Shown here: one piece after another, positions 9,336-16,687 of the stretch
Position numbering within the stretch: position 1 is the stretch's first letter
How the letters are laid out: each line of letters begins with the position of its first letter
NCBI GenBank assembly: GCA_934593275.1
Contig: CAKTQE010000021.1
Location: 1-30,967, forward strand
DNA length: 30,967 bases
Origin: an uncultured Oscillospiraceae bacterium
GTDB taxonomy: Bacteria; Bacillota; Clostridia; Oscillospirales; Oscillospiraceae
Direction of reading: 5' to 3'
Notes under the pieces: generated by a model
The model's database searches: none
The model's input: the letters and a program-made list of their open reading frames with translations, nothing else
Told to the model about the DNA's origin: nothing
Position numbers and translations under genes: made by a program

Positions 9336-9890
9336 TCAAATGGACATCAGTTCCTTGTCCTTGGCAGCCAGAGCGGCATCCACCTTCTTGATATACTTGT
9401 CCAGCATATCCTGCAGGTCCTTCTCCGCTTTCTTCTGGTCATCCTCCGTGATCTCGCTGTTCTTTTTCAGCTTCTTCACGTAGTCCATACCATCCCGGCG
9501 AATGTTCCGCATGGCGACCTTTGCGTCCTCAGCATAGCGTTTGACCTGCTTGGACAGATCTTTACGGCGTTCCTCCGTCAGCTGGGGGAACACCAGGCGG
9601 ATGACCCGGCCGTCATTCTGGGGGTTGATACCCAGATCAGAGATCTGAATGGCTTTCTGGATCTCTTTGAGCATCTTGGTATCCCAGGGAGTGATCACCA
9701 GGGTTCTGGCGTCCGGAGAGGAAATCGTGGCAACACCGTTCAGAGGGGTCTCACTGCCATAGTATTCTACGCTGATGCGATCCAGAACCTTCGGGTTGGC
9801 ACGTCCGGCTCGAACGGCATCAAAGTCCTCCCCCAAATGCTCCAGGGTCCGGTCCATTTTTCTGGAAAATTCACTGAAATCTACGCTCAT
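9336..9890 (-). CDS. frr: Ribosome recycling factor
   Basis: RRF, with EF-G, splits post-termination ribosomes. The 184-residue chain has the usual length and the typical N-terminus in which a Met-anchored helix leads to VRAGRANPKVLDRI, followed by the central ITPWD segment and a Lys-rich C-terminal helix. A strong AAGGAGGA ribosome site precedes the ATG at 9890 and overlaps the end of pyrH, which stops three bases upstream. pyrH-frr is a nearly universal pair in bacteria. Confidence 0.98.
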   Translation of the reverse strand: MSVDFSEFSRKMDRTLEHLGEDFDAVRAGRANPKVLDRISVEYYGSETPLNGVATISSPDARTLVITPWDTKMLKEIQKAIQISDLGINPQNDGRVIRLVFPQLTEERRKDLSKQVKRYAEDAKVAMRNIRRDGMDYVKKLKKNSEITEDDQKKAEKDLQDMLDKYIKKVDAALAAKDKELMSI

Positions 9891-9893
9891 TGA

Positions 9894-10613
9894 TTAGTCC
9901 TCCTTTACGATGGTTCCAATTTTTTCTCCGCTTACAACGCGGAGGATATTGCTGGGGTCTGCCAGGGCAAAGCAAACCAGAGTCATGTGGTTATCCATTG
10001 CCAGGGTCATTGCGGTGGTATCCGTTGCTTTCAGATGACGGGCCAGAACCTCATCATAGGTCAGCTCATCAAATTTTACGGCAGTGGGGTCAACATTGGG
10101 GTCGGCAGAGTAAATGCCGTCCACGTTCTTGGCCATGAGAATGGCATCGGCCTCAATTTCAACACCCCGCAGCACCGCACCGGTATCGGTGGAGAAATAG
10201 GGATTGCCGGTACCGGCGGCAAAGAGAACGACCTTTCCCTCATTGAGGTAGCGGTCTGCCGTATCCCGGGTAAAATACTCCGCAAACTTGTTCATCTCCA
10301 CGGCACTGAGTACACGGGCAGGAACACCGTGTTGTTCCAAAGCGTCTGCCATAGCGATGCAGTTCATAACCGTTGCCAGCATCCCCATGGCATCGCCGTG
10401 AGACCGCTGCATTTTATCCGCGCCGTCTTTTACGCCACGCCAGAAGTTTCCGCCGCCGATCACAAGACCGATTTGGACACCCTTTTCATGGCACTCCTTG
10501 ATGGCTTCGCACACCGGATGGATCACACTATAATCAAGGCCCCGATGCTGGTCACCGGCCAGGGCCTCACCGCTGAGCTTCAGCAGAATTCGTTTGTACT
10601 TGATTTGAGACAA
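9894..10613 (-). CDS. pyrH: UMP kinase
   Basis: PyrH phosphorylates UMP to UDP, feeding pyrimidine nucleotide synthesis. The 239-residue protein belongs to the amino-acid-kinase fold. It shows KLSGEAL near the start, VIGGGNFWRG in the phosphate-binding region and the FSTDTGAVLRGVEIEAD and MAKNVDGIY segments of the nucleotide site. The start is a TTG at 10613; an AAGGAG ribosome site nine bases upstream supports it and no in-frame ATG lies nearby. It is the first gene of the operon: the tsf/rpsB genes often found upstream in other Firmicutes are absent, and a promoter lies directly before it. Confidence 0.96.
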   Translation of the reverse strand: MSQIKYKRILLKLSGEALAGDQHRGLDYSVIHPVCEAIKECHEKGVQIGLVIGGGNFWRGVKDGADKMQRSHGDAMGMLATVMNCIAMADALEQHGVPARVLSAVEMNKFAEYFTRDTADRYLNEGKVVLFAAGTGNPYFSTDTGAVLRGVEIEADAILMAKNVDGIYSADPNVDPTAVKFDELTYDEVLARHLKATDTTAMTLAMDNHMTLVCFALADPSNILRVVSGEKIGTIVKED

Positions 10614-10673
10614 ATCGTATCACTCCTTCTCTTTCCCACGGGGGCACCCTCAGCCCCGCATGGCATCGACTCT

Positions 10674-10702
10674 ATTTTAGCGTACAAATGGCAAATTGAC
10701 AA
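10674..10702 (-). promoter_or_regulatory. Promoter of the pyrH-polC operon
   Basis: On the minus strand TTGTCA (10697-10702) and TAAAAT (10674-10679) are separated by exactly 17 bases; each matches the sigma-A consensus at five of six positions. The leader to the pyrH TTG would be about 55 bases and includes a small GGGGC/GCCCC hairpin near 10640-10656. This is the best candidate to drive the eight-gene operon. Confidence 0.72.
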
Positions 10703-10773
10703 CCACTAAATTTAAGAATTCGTAATTATTTCACAAAGCCCCGGTAAATTCCCGGTCACCGCATAAATTTTGA

Positions 10774-10802
10774 TTGCAATTAAAGGGGGAATCGGTTATA
10801 AT
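10774..10802 (+). promoter_or_regulatory. Promoter of glnS
   Basis: TTGCAA (10774-10779) and a perfect TATAAT (10797-10802) are 17 bases apart. The predicted leader is only about 35 bases, so there is no room for a T-box riboswitch, a common regulator of aminoacyl-tRNA synthetases in Firmicutes. A direct repeat CCCGGT occurs at 10740-10745 and 10751-10756, just upstream. Confidence 0.7.
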
Positions 10803-10842
10803 ACCACATCATTGAAACAACGCTTAGAGAGGAAGTTTCCAT

Positions 10843-12522
10843 ATGGCTGAAATTACGGAAAGCAAGAATTTCATTCATGCCTTTATTGAAGAAGACATTG
10901 CCCCCGGCGGGCAGTTCGCCGGAAAAACCGTTCACACCCGTTTTCCGCCGGAACCCAATGGTTATCTGCACATCGGCCACTGCAAGGCCCTGATCATTGA
11001 CTTTGGTACCGCTGAGAAATTTGGCGGCATCTGCAACCTGCGTATGGACGACACAAACCCCACCAAAGAGGACGTGGAGTTCGTTGAGGCCATCCAGGAG
11101 GATATTCACTGGCTTGGTTTTGACTGGGGTGATCGGTTCTTCTATGGCTCCGATTACTTTGAAAAGGACTATGAATTTGCCGTTGAGCTGATTAAAAAGG
11201 GCCTCGCCTACGTCTGCGAGCTGACCCCGGAGCAGTTCAAGGAATACCGTGGCGATTTGACCACGCCCGCCATCTCCCCCTACCGGGACCGTCCTATTGA
11301 GGAAAGCCTGGATTTGTTTGCCCGTATGCGTGCCGGAGAGTTTGAGGACAACAGATACACCCTCCGGGCTAAAATTGACCTGGCCTCCGGCAACTTCAAT
11401 ATGCGTGACCCCGTTATTTACCGGATCCGGCATATGCACCACCACCGTCAGGGTGACAAATGGTGCATCTACCCCATGTACGATTTTGCGCACCCCATTC
11501 AGGACGCTTTGGAGGGAATCACCCATTCTCTGTGTTCGCTGGAATTTGAAAACCACCGCCCCCTGTACAACTGGGTCACCGAGCATGTTTCCGTCCCCAG
11601 CCACCCCCGGCAGATCGAGTTTGCCCGACTGGGCATCGACCACACGGTTCTCTCCAAGCGGAAACTCCGGGCCTTGGTGGAAAACGGCTATGTATCCGGC
11701 TGGGATGACCCCCGGATGCCCACCCTCTGCGGTCTGCGCCGCCGGGGCTATACTCCCGCCTCTATCCGCAATTTCTGTGACCGGGTAGGCGTAGCCAAGT
11801 CTCCCAACACCATTGAGTTTGCGTTCCTGGAGCATTGCCTGCGGGAGGACCTGAATGAGACCGCCAAGCGGGTCATGGCCGTTCTGAAGCCCGTCAAGCT
11901 CACCATTACCAACTATCCCCAGGGTCAGAGTGAAACGTTCCTGGTGGAAAACAACCCCAACGACCCAGAGGCCGGTTCCCGTGAAATCACCTTCTCCAGA
12001 GACCTTTGGATCGAAGCAGACGATTTCCTGGCCCAGCCCATTCCCAAATACAAGCGTCTGTACCCCAACGGACCGGAGTGCCGTCTGAAAGGTGCTTATG
12101 TGATTCAGTGTACCGGCTGTGTTACCGATGAAAACGGCAACGTGACCGAAGTCCTGGCCACCTATGACCCGGAGAGCAAGGGCGGCGACCCCGCTGACGG
12201 CCGGAAAATCAAGGGTGCGACCATCCATTGGGTGGATGCCAACAACTGCGTAGAGGCAGAGGTTCGGCAGTATTCCAATCTCTTTGACGATCCCGACCCC
12301 GATGCCGCCGGTAAGGACTTTCTGGCCTGCCTGAATCCCCATTCTCTGGAAGTGCTTCAGGGCTGCAAGGCAGAGGCTTCTTTGAAGAATGCCAAAGCCC
12401 CGGAAAGCTATCAGTTCATGCGTTTGGGCTATTTCTGCCCCGACAGCAAGGACTCTACCCCCGACCACCTGGTTTTCAATCGCTCCGTCAGCCTGAAGGA
12501 CAGCTTCAAGCCCGGTAAGTGA
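10843..12522 (+). CDS. glnS: Glutaminyl-tRNA synthetase
   Basis: A class I synthetase that charges tRNA-Gln directly. The 559-residue protein opens with FPPEPNGYLHIGH (HIGH at 43-46) and has the KMSKS-equivalent LSKRK (270-274) preceded by HTV, both in the GlnRS form rather than the bacterial GluRS form. The C-terminal half forms the two anticodon-binding beta barrels, with WVDANNC and the closing LVFNRSVSLKDS typical of GlnRS. The ATG at 10843 follows a GAGAGGAAG ribosome site. Having GlnRS implies that the cell need not rely on the GatCAB transamidation route for Gln-tRNA, unlike Bacillus. It is transcribed alone and ends in a terminator. Confidence 0.96.
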   Translation: MAEITESKNFIHAFIEEDIAPGGQFAGKTVHTRFPPEPNGYLHIGHCKALIIDFGTAEKFGGICNLRMDDTNPTKEDVEFVEAIQEDIHWLGFDWGDRFFYGSDYFEKDYEFAVELIKKGLAYVCELTPEQFKEYRGDLTTPAISPYRDRPIEESLDLFARMRAGEFEDNRYTLRAKIDLASGNFNMRDPVIYRIRHMHHHRQGDKWCIYPMYDFAHPIQDALEGITHSLCSLEFENHRPLYNWVTEHVSVPSHPRQIEFARLGIDHTVLSKRKLRALVENGYVSGWDDPRMPTLCGLRRRGYTPASIRNFCDRVGVAKSPNTIEFAFLEHCLREDLNETAKRVMAVLKPVKLTITNYPQGQSETFLVENNPNDPEAGSREITFSRDLWIEADDFLAQPIPKYKRLYPNGPECRLKGAYVIQCTGCVTDENGNVTEVLATYDPESKGGDPADGRKIKGATIHWVDANNCVEAEVRQYSNLFDDPDPDAAGKDFLACLNPHSLEVLQGCKAEASLKNAKAPESYQFMRLGYFCPDSKDSTPDHLVFNRSVSLKDSFKPGK

Positions 12523-12540
12523 TTAAACCATAAATTTCAA

Positions 12541-12579
12541 AAAAGGACCTGAGCAGAGATGATCCGCTCAGGTCCTTTT
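12541..12579. terminator. Bidirectional intrinsic terminator, glnS / rex
   Basis: Arms 12541-12554 and 12566-12579 form a perfect 14-base-pair stem around an 11-base loop. The stem ends in AAAA on the left and TTTT on the right, with further A residues before it, so each strand yields a hairpin ending in U residues. It lies between the convergent glnS and rex genes and would stop both transcripts. Confidence 0.9.
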
Positions 12580-12594
12580 AATGTGCCATTGGCA

Positions 12595-13242
12595 CTATTT
12601 ACTTTTTTCATCTTTCATGGCCGCACGCAGATGTACGGACAGGACGGCCAAAGAGGTTGCCATATTCTCATTCTGCACCAGAATATTGGGAGGCACATCC
12701 AGATGGGTGGGGGCAAAGTTCCAAATTGCCTTGACCCCTCCGGCGATCAGCTGTTCCGCCACTTCCTGGGCCGCACTGGCCGGAACTGTAATAATGCCCA
12801 TTAAGACCTTGTGGAGCTTGCAGTAATGCTCCAACTTGGAAATGGGATAAATAGGCTGACCGTCCTCCGTTTTTTCCATGGGAGGCTTCACATCAAAGGC
12901 AGCCTGGATATTCAGGCCATAGGCTTCAAACCCGGAATAAGCCATCAATGCAAGGCCCAGTTTACCGGCACCGATCAGCACCGCATCCGTTGAGTTGTCA
13001 TAGCCCAGAAACTGCTCGATGTCATCAATGAGTGCTTCTCTTTGATAGCCCACCTTGGGGCGGCCACCGTCGGATACAATGGCCAGATCCTTTCGGACCT
13101 GAACCTCGCCCATATCCAGGGCGTTGGCCAAGGCAGTGGCGGAAATATTGGCGGGTGCCGTATCCGGCAGACTTTTCAGATAAGCAAGATACCCCGGAAG
13201 CCGTTTCAAAACCGCCTTAGAAACCTTAACGTCACGTTCCAT
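12595..13242 (-). CDS. rex: Redox-sensing transcriptional repressor Rex
   Basis: Rex binds operator DNA when the NADH/NAD+ ratio is low and releases it on binding NADH, controlling fermentation and energy genes in anaerobic Gram-positives. The 215-residue protein has the N-terminal winged-helix domain (about 1-75), with VSKAVLKRLPGYL and the EVQVRKDLA recognition region, followed by a Rossmann domain whose nucleotide loop reads GAGKLG (91-96). The ATG at 13242 is preceded by GAGGAG about 11 bases upstream, a little long. Rex commonly regulates pyruvate and NADH metabolism genes, so the PFOR gene at the right edge of the window is a plausible target, but I see no standard Rex box before it. 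Confidence 0.95.
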   Translation of the reverse strand: MERDVKVSKAVLKRLPGYLAYLKSLPDTAPANISATALANALDMGEVQVRKDLAIVSDGGRPKVGYQREALIDDIEQFLGYDNSTDAVLIGAGKLGLALMAYSGFEAYGLNIQAAFDVKPPMEKTEDGQPIYPISKLEHYCKLHKVLMGIITVPASAAQEVAEQLIAGGVKAIWNFAPTHLDVPPNILVQNENMATSLAVLSVHLRAAMKDEKSK

Positions 13243-13260
13243 TTCGTTCTTCGCTCCTCG

Positions 13261-13286
13261 TGTATCGATACATTTTTCTATCGATA
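13261..13286. promoter_or_regulatory. Tandem TATCGATA palindromes in the rex leader
   Basis: TATCGATA occurs at 13263-13270 and again at 13279-13286, 16 bases apart. The first copy extends to the 12-base palindrome TGTATCGATACA. Both lie downstream of the predicted rex transcription start, between it and the start codon, where a bound protein could block transcription. They do not match the usual Rex operator (TTGTTAA-N4-TTAACAA). Confidence 0.45.
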
Positions 13287-13299
13287 TATTTTTATAGGG

Positions 13300-13328
13300 A
13301 TTATATCATCTTCTATGAGGATTTACAA
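13300..13328 (-). promoter_or_regulatory. Promoter of rex
   Basis: On the minus strand TTGTAA (13323-13328) and a perfect TATAAT (13300-13305) are 17 bases apart. The start site would be near 13293, giving a leader of about 50 bases. The rest of the 241-base gap between rex and sigE is AT-rich, includes an 11-base dyad CTGGCTGCCAG at 13402-13412, and holds no gene or clear terminator that I can see. Confidence 0.65.
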
Positions 13329-13483
13329 GCGTCTTGGCTATAAAATTTTTTGATAGAATTATAAAGCTTTCTTAAGGAGCCTCCGATTCAATTATCAAGG
13401 TCTGGCTGCCAGCGTTTCTATTCCCCGGAAAAGGTTGAACACCAGAGGAATGTCGATGTATTAATGATGTATCCTGAGTTTCT

Positions 13484-14188
13484 CTATGCGCAGCTCATCT
13501 GCTTGAGGAAAGCCTTGCGGAGCTTGCCCATAATTCTTTTTTCCAATCTTGATATATAGGATTGAGAGATGCCCAGTCGCACCGCAACTTCTTTCTGGGT
13601 CAACTCCTGTCCACCTCCCAGCCCGTAGCGCATATCCACGATTTCCCGCTCCCGCGCTGACAGCTCCGATAGGGACTGGCGGAGCATTGCCAGGTCTGCC
13701 GCCGCCTCCAAAGGTGCCAGAATGTCCTCCTCCCCGGTTCCCAAAATATCAGACAGCAGGAGTTCATTCCCCTCTCCATCCAGATTGATTGGCTCGTCCA
13801 GGGAAACCTCTGCCTTTTGGTTGGAAATCTTACGCATGTGCATCAAAATCTCGTTTTCAATACACCTGGAAGCATAGGTAGCCAGTTTGATGTTTTTGTC
13901 CATCCGGTAGGTGCTGATGGCCTTCATCAGGCCGATGGTACCAATGGAGATCAAATCCTCCAAATTGGTGCTGCCCCCGTCAAATCGCCGGGCAATATAC
14001 ACGACCAGGCGAAGATTGTGTTCCACCAAGGTCTGTCTTGCTGCCTCTTCTCCCCTGGCCAGCCCCTCAATTGCCGCCCGCTCTGCTTCCCCTTTCAGTG
14101 GAGCCGGAAGAACGTCACTGCCGCCAATGTAATAAAGTACCTGTTCCTTTCCCCAGAGCCAGTCCGCGATCCGCTGCCAAAACATCAT
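13484..14188 (-). CDS. sigE: Sporulation RNA polymerase sigma-E factor (precursor)
   Basis: Sigma-E directs the first mother-cell transcription programme of endospore formation. The 234-residue protein follows the known factor closely: YYIGGSDVLPAPL after the pro-sequence, NLRLVVYIARRF and LEDLISIGTIGLMKA in region 2, ATYASRCIENEILM, and the region 4 helix-turn-helix TQKEVAVRLGISQSYISRLE. It is made as an inactive precursor. If cleavage falls at the place equivalent to Bacillus, within YYIGG, the pro-sequence is about 19 residues, shorter than the roughly 27 of B. subtilis. A GGAGGT ribosome site precedes the ATG at 14188, which overlaps the spoIIGA stop by four bases. The sigG gene that often follows is not here. 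Confidence 0.95.
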   Translation of the reverse strand: MMFWQRIADWLWGKEQVLYYIGGSDVLPAPLKGEAERAAIEGLARGEEAARQTLVEHNLRLVVYIARRFDGGSTNLEDLISIGTIGLMKAISTYRMDKNIKLATYASRCIENEILMHMRKISNQKAEVSLDEPINLDGEGNELLLSDILGTGEEDILAPLEAAADLAMLRQSLSELSAREREIVDMRYGLGGGQELTQKEVAVRLGISQSYISRLEKRIMGKLRKAFLKQMSCA

Positions 14189-14949
14189 AGGCTACCTCCT
14201 GCCAACGCCTGATATTCCGCTCCCCCTACCCTGCCGGGGGCAAATGCCACAATGGACGGCTGCCGTCTGCCCCCTAAAAAGACCTCCTGAATGCGCATCC
14301 CCAGAAGCATCCCCGCCTGGGTCCCTACATTCCTGTAAGGAATCAGCCGCAATCCCCCGATTGGTGGTTTTGTCAGCGTATCCAGGGGTGCTTCCAGCTC
14401 CTGCCGGGTCAGCCCTGTGATACGCTGGCAATCCTCCTGACCAATCACCAGCACCTGCTCCCCGGTAATGGGGTCCCGGAGGGAATTCCCTGTGTCTCTC
14501 AGGGCTGTCAAATGCAGCGTGACCCCATTTTCCATAATGTCCAGCGAAACCAAACGTCGGGCAGAGAGGCTGCCCCGAAGCATCAGCGTACAGGCCAACC
14601 ACAAAAGCCCCGCGCACAGCAGTAGCTTTCCCGGACCGGCATGTCCTGCCAGCTCCGCCATGCCGCCCAGTGACAGGCTCAGCAGCAAAAACACACCCGT
14701 CTGCCGCCAGGAACTCTCCCGCCACCCAAAGGCCAATATCCCCAAAAGTGCCAAAAACAGCACCCGCCAAAAGAATTCTCCCAGAAATTCAAATCCGGGT
14801 AGCAGACACCCTCCACTGTAGACTGCCCCCAACACCGCGGCACTCAAAAGACGCTTCTGCCTTGGCTCCAGACCAGAAAGCCGGGCAGAAGCAAAAAGCA
14901 GAAGGTAGTCCACCGCAAAATTCAGAAGCATCACAAGGTCCAGATACAT
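14185..14949 (-). CDS. spoIIGA: Sigma-E processing aspartic protease SpoIIGA
   Basis: SpoIIGA is the membrane protease that cleaves pro-sigma-E after asymmetric division, triggered by the forespore signal SpoIIR. The 254-residue protein has a hydrophobic N-terminal half with about five membrane helices (within residues 5-125) and a soluble C-terminal half holding the catalytic aspartate in LRDTGNSLRDP (Asp152). The motif and the four-base overlap with sigE make the assignment firm despite the low overall conservation usual in this family. The ATG at 14949 has GGAGG eight bases upstream. Confidence 0.92.
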   Translation of the reverse strand: MYLDLVMLLNFAVDYLLLFASARLSGLEPRQKRLLSAAVLGAVYSGGCLLPGFEFLGEFFWRVLFLALLGILAFGWRESSWRQTGVFLLLSLSLGGMAELAGHAGPGKLLLCAGLLWLACTLMLRGSLSARRLVSLDIMENGVTLHLTALRDTGNSLRDPITGEQVLVIGQEDCQRITGLTRQELEAPLDTLTKPPIGGLRLIPYRNVGTQAGMLLGMRIQEVFLGGRRQPSIVAFAPGRVGGAEYQALAGGSL

Positions 14950-15008
14950 TTCCTCATCCTCCCGGCCATCGCCCTCAGAAACAGCCCCCCATTTGCCTCC
15001 TGTCTGCC

Positions 15009-15014
15009 ATTATA
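15009..15014 (-). promoter_or_regulatory. Possible -10 element of spoIIGA-sigE
   Basis: TATAAT on the minus strand lies about 60 bases before the spoIIGA start, downstream of a terminator that closes the previous operon. No acceptable -35 occurs at 17 bases. In B. subtilis the spoIIG promoter also lacks a normally spaced -35 and depends on phosphorylated Spo0A. I could not find a clear Spo0A box (TGTCGAA) here, so the regulation is inference. Confidence 0.35.
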
Positions 15015-15111
15015 TAGACCGCCTGAGAAGAATGCCGTCGGAGCCACACCACTGTTTCAACGCAAGTTCCGGCCTCAACTTCCCGCTTTGGCAGAAAGAG
15101 CTTGGGATGGT

Positions 15112-15152
15112 ACAAAAGGCGGCAGCCTGCACCCTCCGCAGACTACCGCCTT
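15112..15152 (-). terminator. Intrinsic terminator after the DUF951 gene
   Basis: Arms 15116-15130 and 15138-15152 form a 15-base-pair stem (two G-U pairs on the minus-strand RNA) with a seven-base loop, followed on that strand by TTTTGT. It stands about 20 bases after the DUF951 stop and ends the cobW-rarA-DUF951 transcript before spoIIGA. Confidence 0.85.
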
Positions 15153-15172
15153 CTCTTGACTGTATGCCTTTT

Positions 15173-15358
15173 TTATTTTTCCGGACGCTCCACTGACTTG
15201 ATGTTCTTTTCCGCCTTGAACCGGGGTGTCATCAGCTCGTGGCCGCAGCCCAGACATTTCAGCCGAAAATCCGCGCCGGTACGCAGGACTACCCAGCGTT
15301 TTTCCCCACAGGGGTGGGCTTTTTTCATGGTCAGAACATCGTTTACCTGAATATCCAT
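15173..15358 (-). CDS. Small DUF951 family protein
   Basis: A 61-residue protein of the DUF951 family, widespread in Firmicutes and of unknown function. The family pattern is visible as a MKKAHPCGEKRW segment, then RTGADFRLKCLGCGH, then MTPRFKAEKNIK. Cys residues at the HPCG and CLGC motifs suggest a small metal-binding or nucleic-acid-binding fold, but that is a guess. I start it at the ATG at 15358: AAGGAG lies eight bases upstream and homologues begin at this point, whereas the longer frame to 15388 would run into rarA. The gene lies just after rarA and before a terminator. Confidence 0.85.
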   Translation of the reverse strand: MDIQVNDVLTMKKAHPCGEKRWVVLRTGADFRLKCLGCGHELMTPRFKAEKNIKSVERPEK

Positions 15359-15363
15359 ATCCC

Positions 15364-16626
15364 TCACTCCTTTTTGATGGCATCCCAATACTGTTTTGCC
15401 GCCTGTTCCAATTTATTTGGCCCATAGGTATAGTAGTGGGTTCCCACCAGGTCATCCGGGAGATACTGCTGGGCCACCCAATGGTTGGGATAATCGTGGG
15501 GGTACAGATACCCCTGGGACCGTTCCTGTGTAAAGGTATCGGCGTGTACATTTTGCAGGTGCCGGGGGAAGCTGCCGCCCAGTCCCTTTTGCACATCCGC
15601 AAGGGCCGCATCCAGGGCAATGTGGCCGGAGTTGGATTTGGGCGAGGTGGCCATCAGGACTGCGGCATCTCCCAATGGAATGCGGGCCTCCGGCATACCC
15701 AACATCAGGGCCATATCCACGCAGGACTTCACAATGGGAATGATCATGGGATAAGCAAGACCCACGTCCTCTGCCGCGATGACCATGAGTCTGCGGCATG
15801 CGGACTGCAATTGCCCCGCTTCCAGCAGCCGGGCCAGATAAAGACAGGCCGCATCCGGGTCTGACCCACGGATGGACTTTTGCAGCGCGGAAAGGAGATC
15901 AAAATAGTTATCCCCGTCCCGGTCTGCCCGCATGGCACTTTTCTGGGTCACCGCCACGGCATCCTCCATGGTCAAAGGCAACTCCGTTCCCTGGGGAACG
16001 GCGGCAGAAAACAAAACCTCAATGGCATTCATGGATTTTCGCAAATCCCCGCCGCTGGCTCCTGCGATATACTTGAGAACGCCCTCCTGGGGTTTGGCGG
16101 TAAGACCAGTGCGCTTTTCCATAAAGGCCACCGCCCGAAGAACCGCTTTCAATGCCGCTTCCGGGCTGATTTGCTTAAACTCAAACACGGTAGACCGGCT
16201 GAGAATGGCGTTAAAAACATAGAAGTAGGGATTTTCCGTAGTGGAGGCAATCAGGGTGATTTTACCGTTTTCGATGTACTCCAGCAGGGATTGCTGCTGT
16301 TTTTTGTTAAAGGACTGAATCTCATCCAGGTACAGCAGCACTCCGTTGGGGGCCATAAAGGTATCCAACTGTCCGGTGATTTCCCGAATATCCGCTGTAG
16401 AGGCGGTGGTGGCGTTCAGCTTATACAACGTCCTGTTGGTTTGCTTGGCGATGATATTGGCAACAGTGGTTTTTCCGGTGCCGCTGGGTCCGTAAAATAC
16501 CATATTGGGGATTTTACGGGATTCAATCAGTCGGCGCAGCACCGCACCCTTTGCCAGTATATGCTCCTGCCCCACCACATCATCCAGGGTTTCTGGCCGA
16601 AGCAGGTCTGCCAAGGGCTGATACAT
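15364..16626 (-). CDS. rarA: Replication-associated recombination protein A (AAA+ ATPase)
   Basis: RarA (MgsA; YrvN in Bacillus) is a clamp-loader-like AAA+ ATPase that acts at stalled replication forks. The 420-residue protein begins with RPETLDDVVGQEH, has Walker A GPSGTGKT (46-53), Walker B LYLDEI (98-103) and the sensor region STTENPYF, followed by the family C-terminal tetramerisation part with AEDVGLAYP. A strong AAGGAGG ribosome site precedes the ATG at 16626. No promoter is apparent directly upstream, so it probably shares the transcript of the two CobW-type genes, with a hairpin between them. Confidence 0.95.
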   Translation of the reverse strand: MYQPLADLLRPETLDDVVGQEHILAKGAVLRRLIESRKIPNMVFYGPSGTGKTTVANIIAKQTNRTLYKLNATTASTADIREITGQLDTFMAPNGVLLYLDEIQSFNKKQQQSLLEYIENGKITLIASTTENPYFYVFNAILSRSTVFEFKQISPEAALKAVLRAVAFMEKRTGLTAKPQEGVLKYIAGASGGDLRKSMNAIEVLFSAAVPQGTELPLTMEDAVAVTQKSAMRADRDGDNYFDLLSALQKSIRGSDPDAACLYLARLLEAGQLQSACRRLMVIAAEDVGLAYPMIIPIVKSCVDMALMLGMPEARIPLGDAAVLMATSPKSNSGHIALDAALADVQKGLGGSFPRHLQNVHADTFTQERSQGYLYPHDYPNHWVAQQYLPDDLVGTHYYTYGPNKLEQAAKQYWDAIKKE

Positions 16627-16652
16627 AGGCTGCCTCCTTTCTAAAACGCTTT

Positions 16653-16678
16653 GAGGAGCGGTCTTCGGGCCGCTCCTC
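16653..16678 (-). promoter_or_regulatory. Intercistronic hairpin before rarA
   Basis: Arms 16653-16663 and 16668-16678 form an 11-base-pair stem closed by a four-base loop (TTCG on the plus strand, CGAA on the minus strand). On the minus strand it is followed by AAAGCGTTTT, not an immediate U-tract, so it may attenuate rather than end transcription between the GTPase gene and rarA. Confidence 0.5.
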
Positions 16679-16687
16679 TTAAGAATG

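Noticed and set aside
10803..10842. A T-box riboswitch before glnS
   Set aside because: The predicted leader is about 35 bases, far too short, and no terminator or T-box sequence is present.
10780..12468. A 562-codon open frame antisense to glnS
   Set aside because: It covers a textbook GlnRS and has no family features; it is a shadow of strong codon bias.
13243..13483. A possible small RNA or small protein between rex and sigE
   Set aside because: No open frame with a ribosome site, and only isolated short dyads; the AT-rich DNA is sufficiently explained by the rex promoter.
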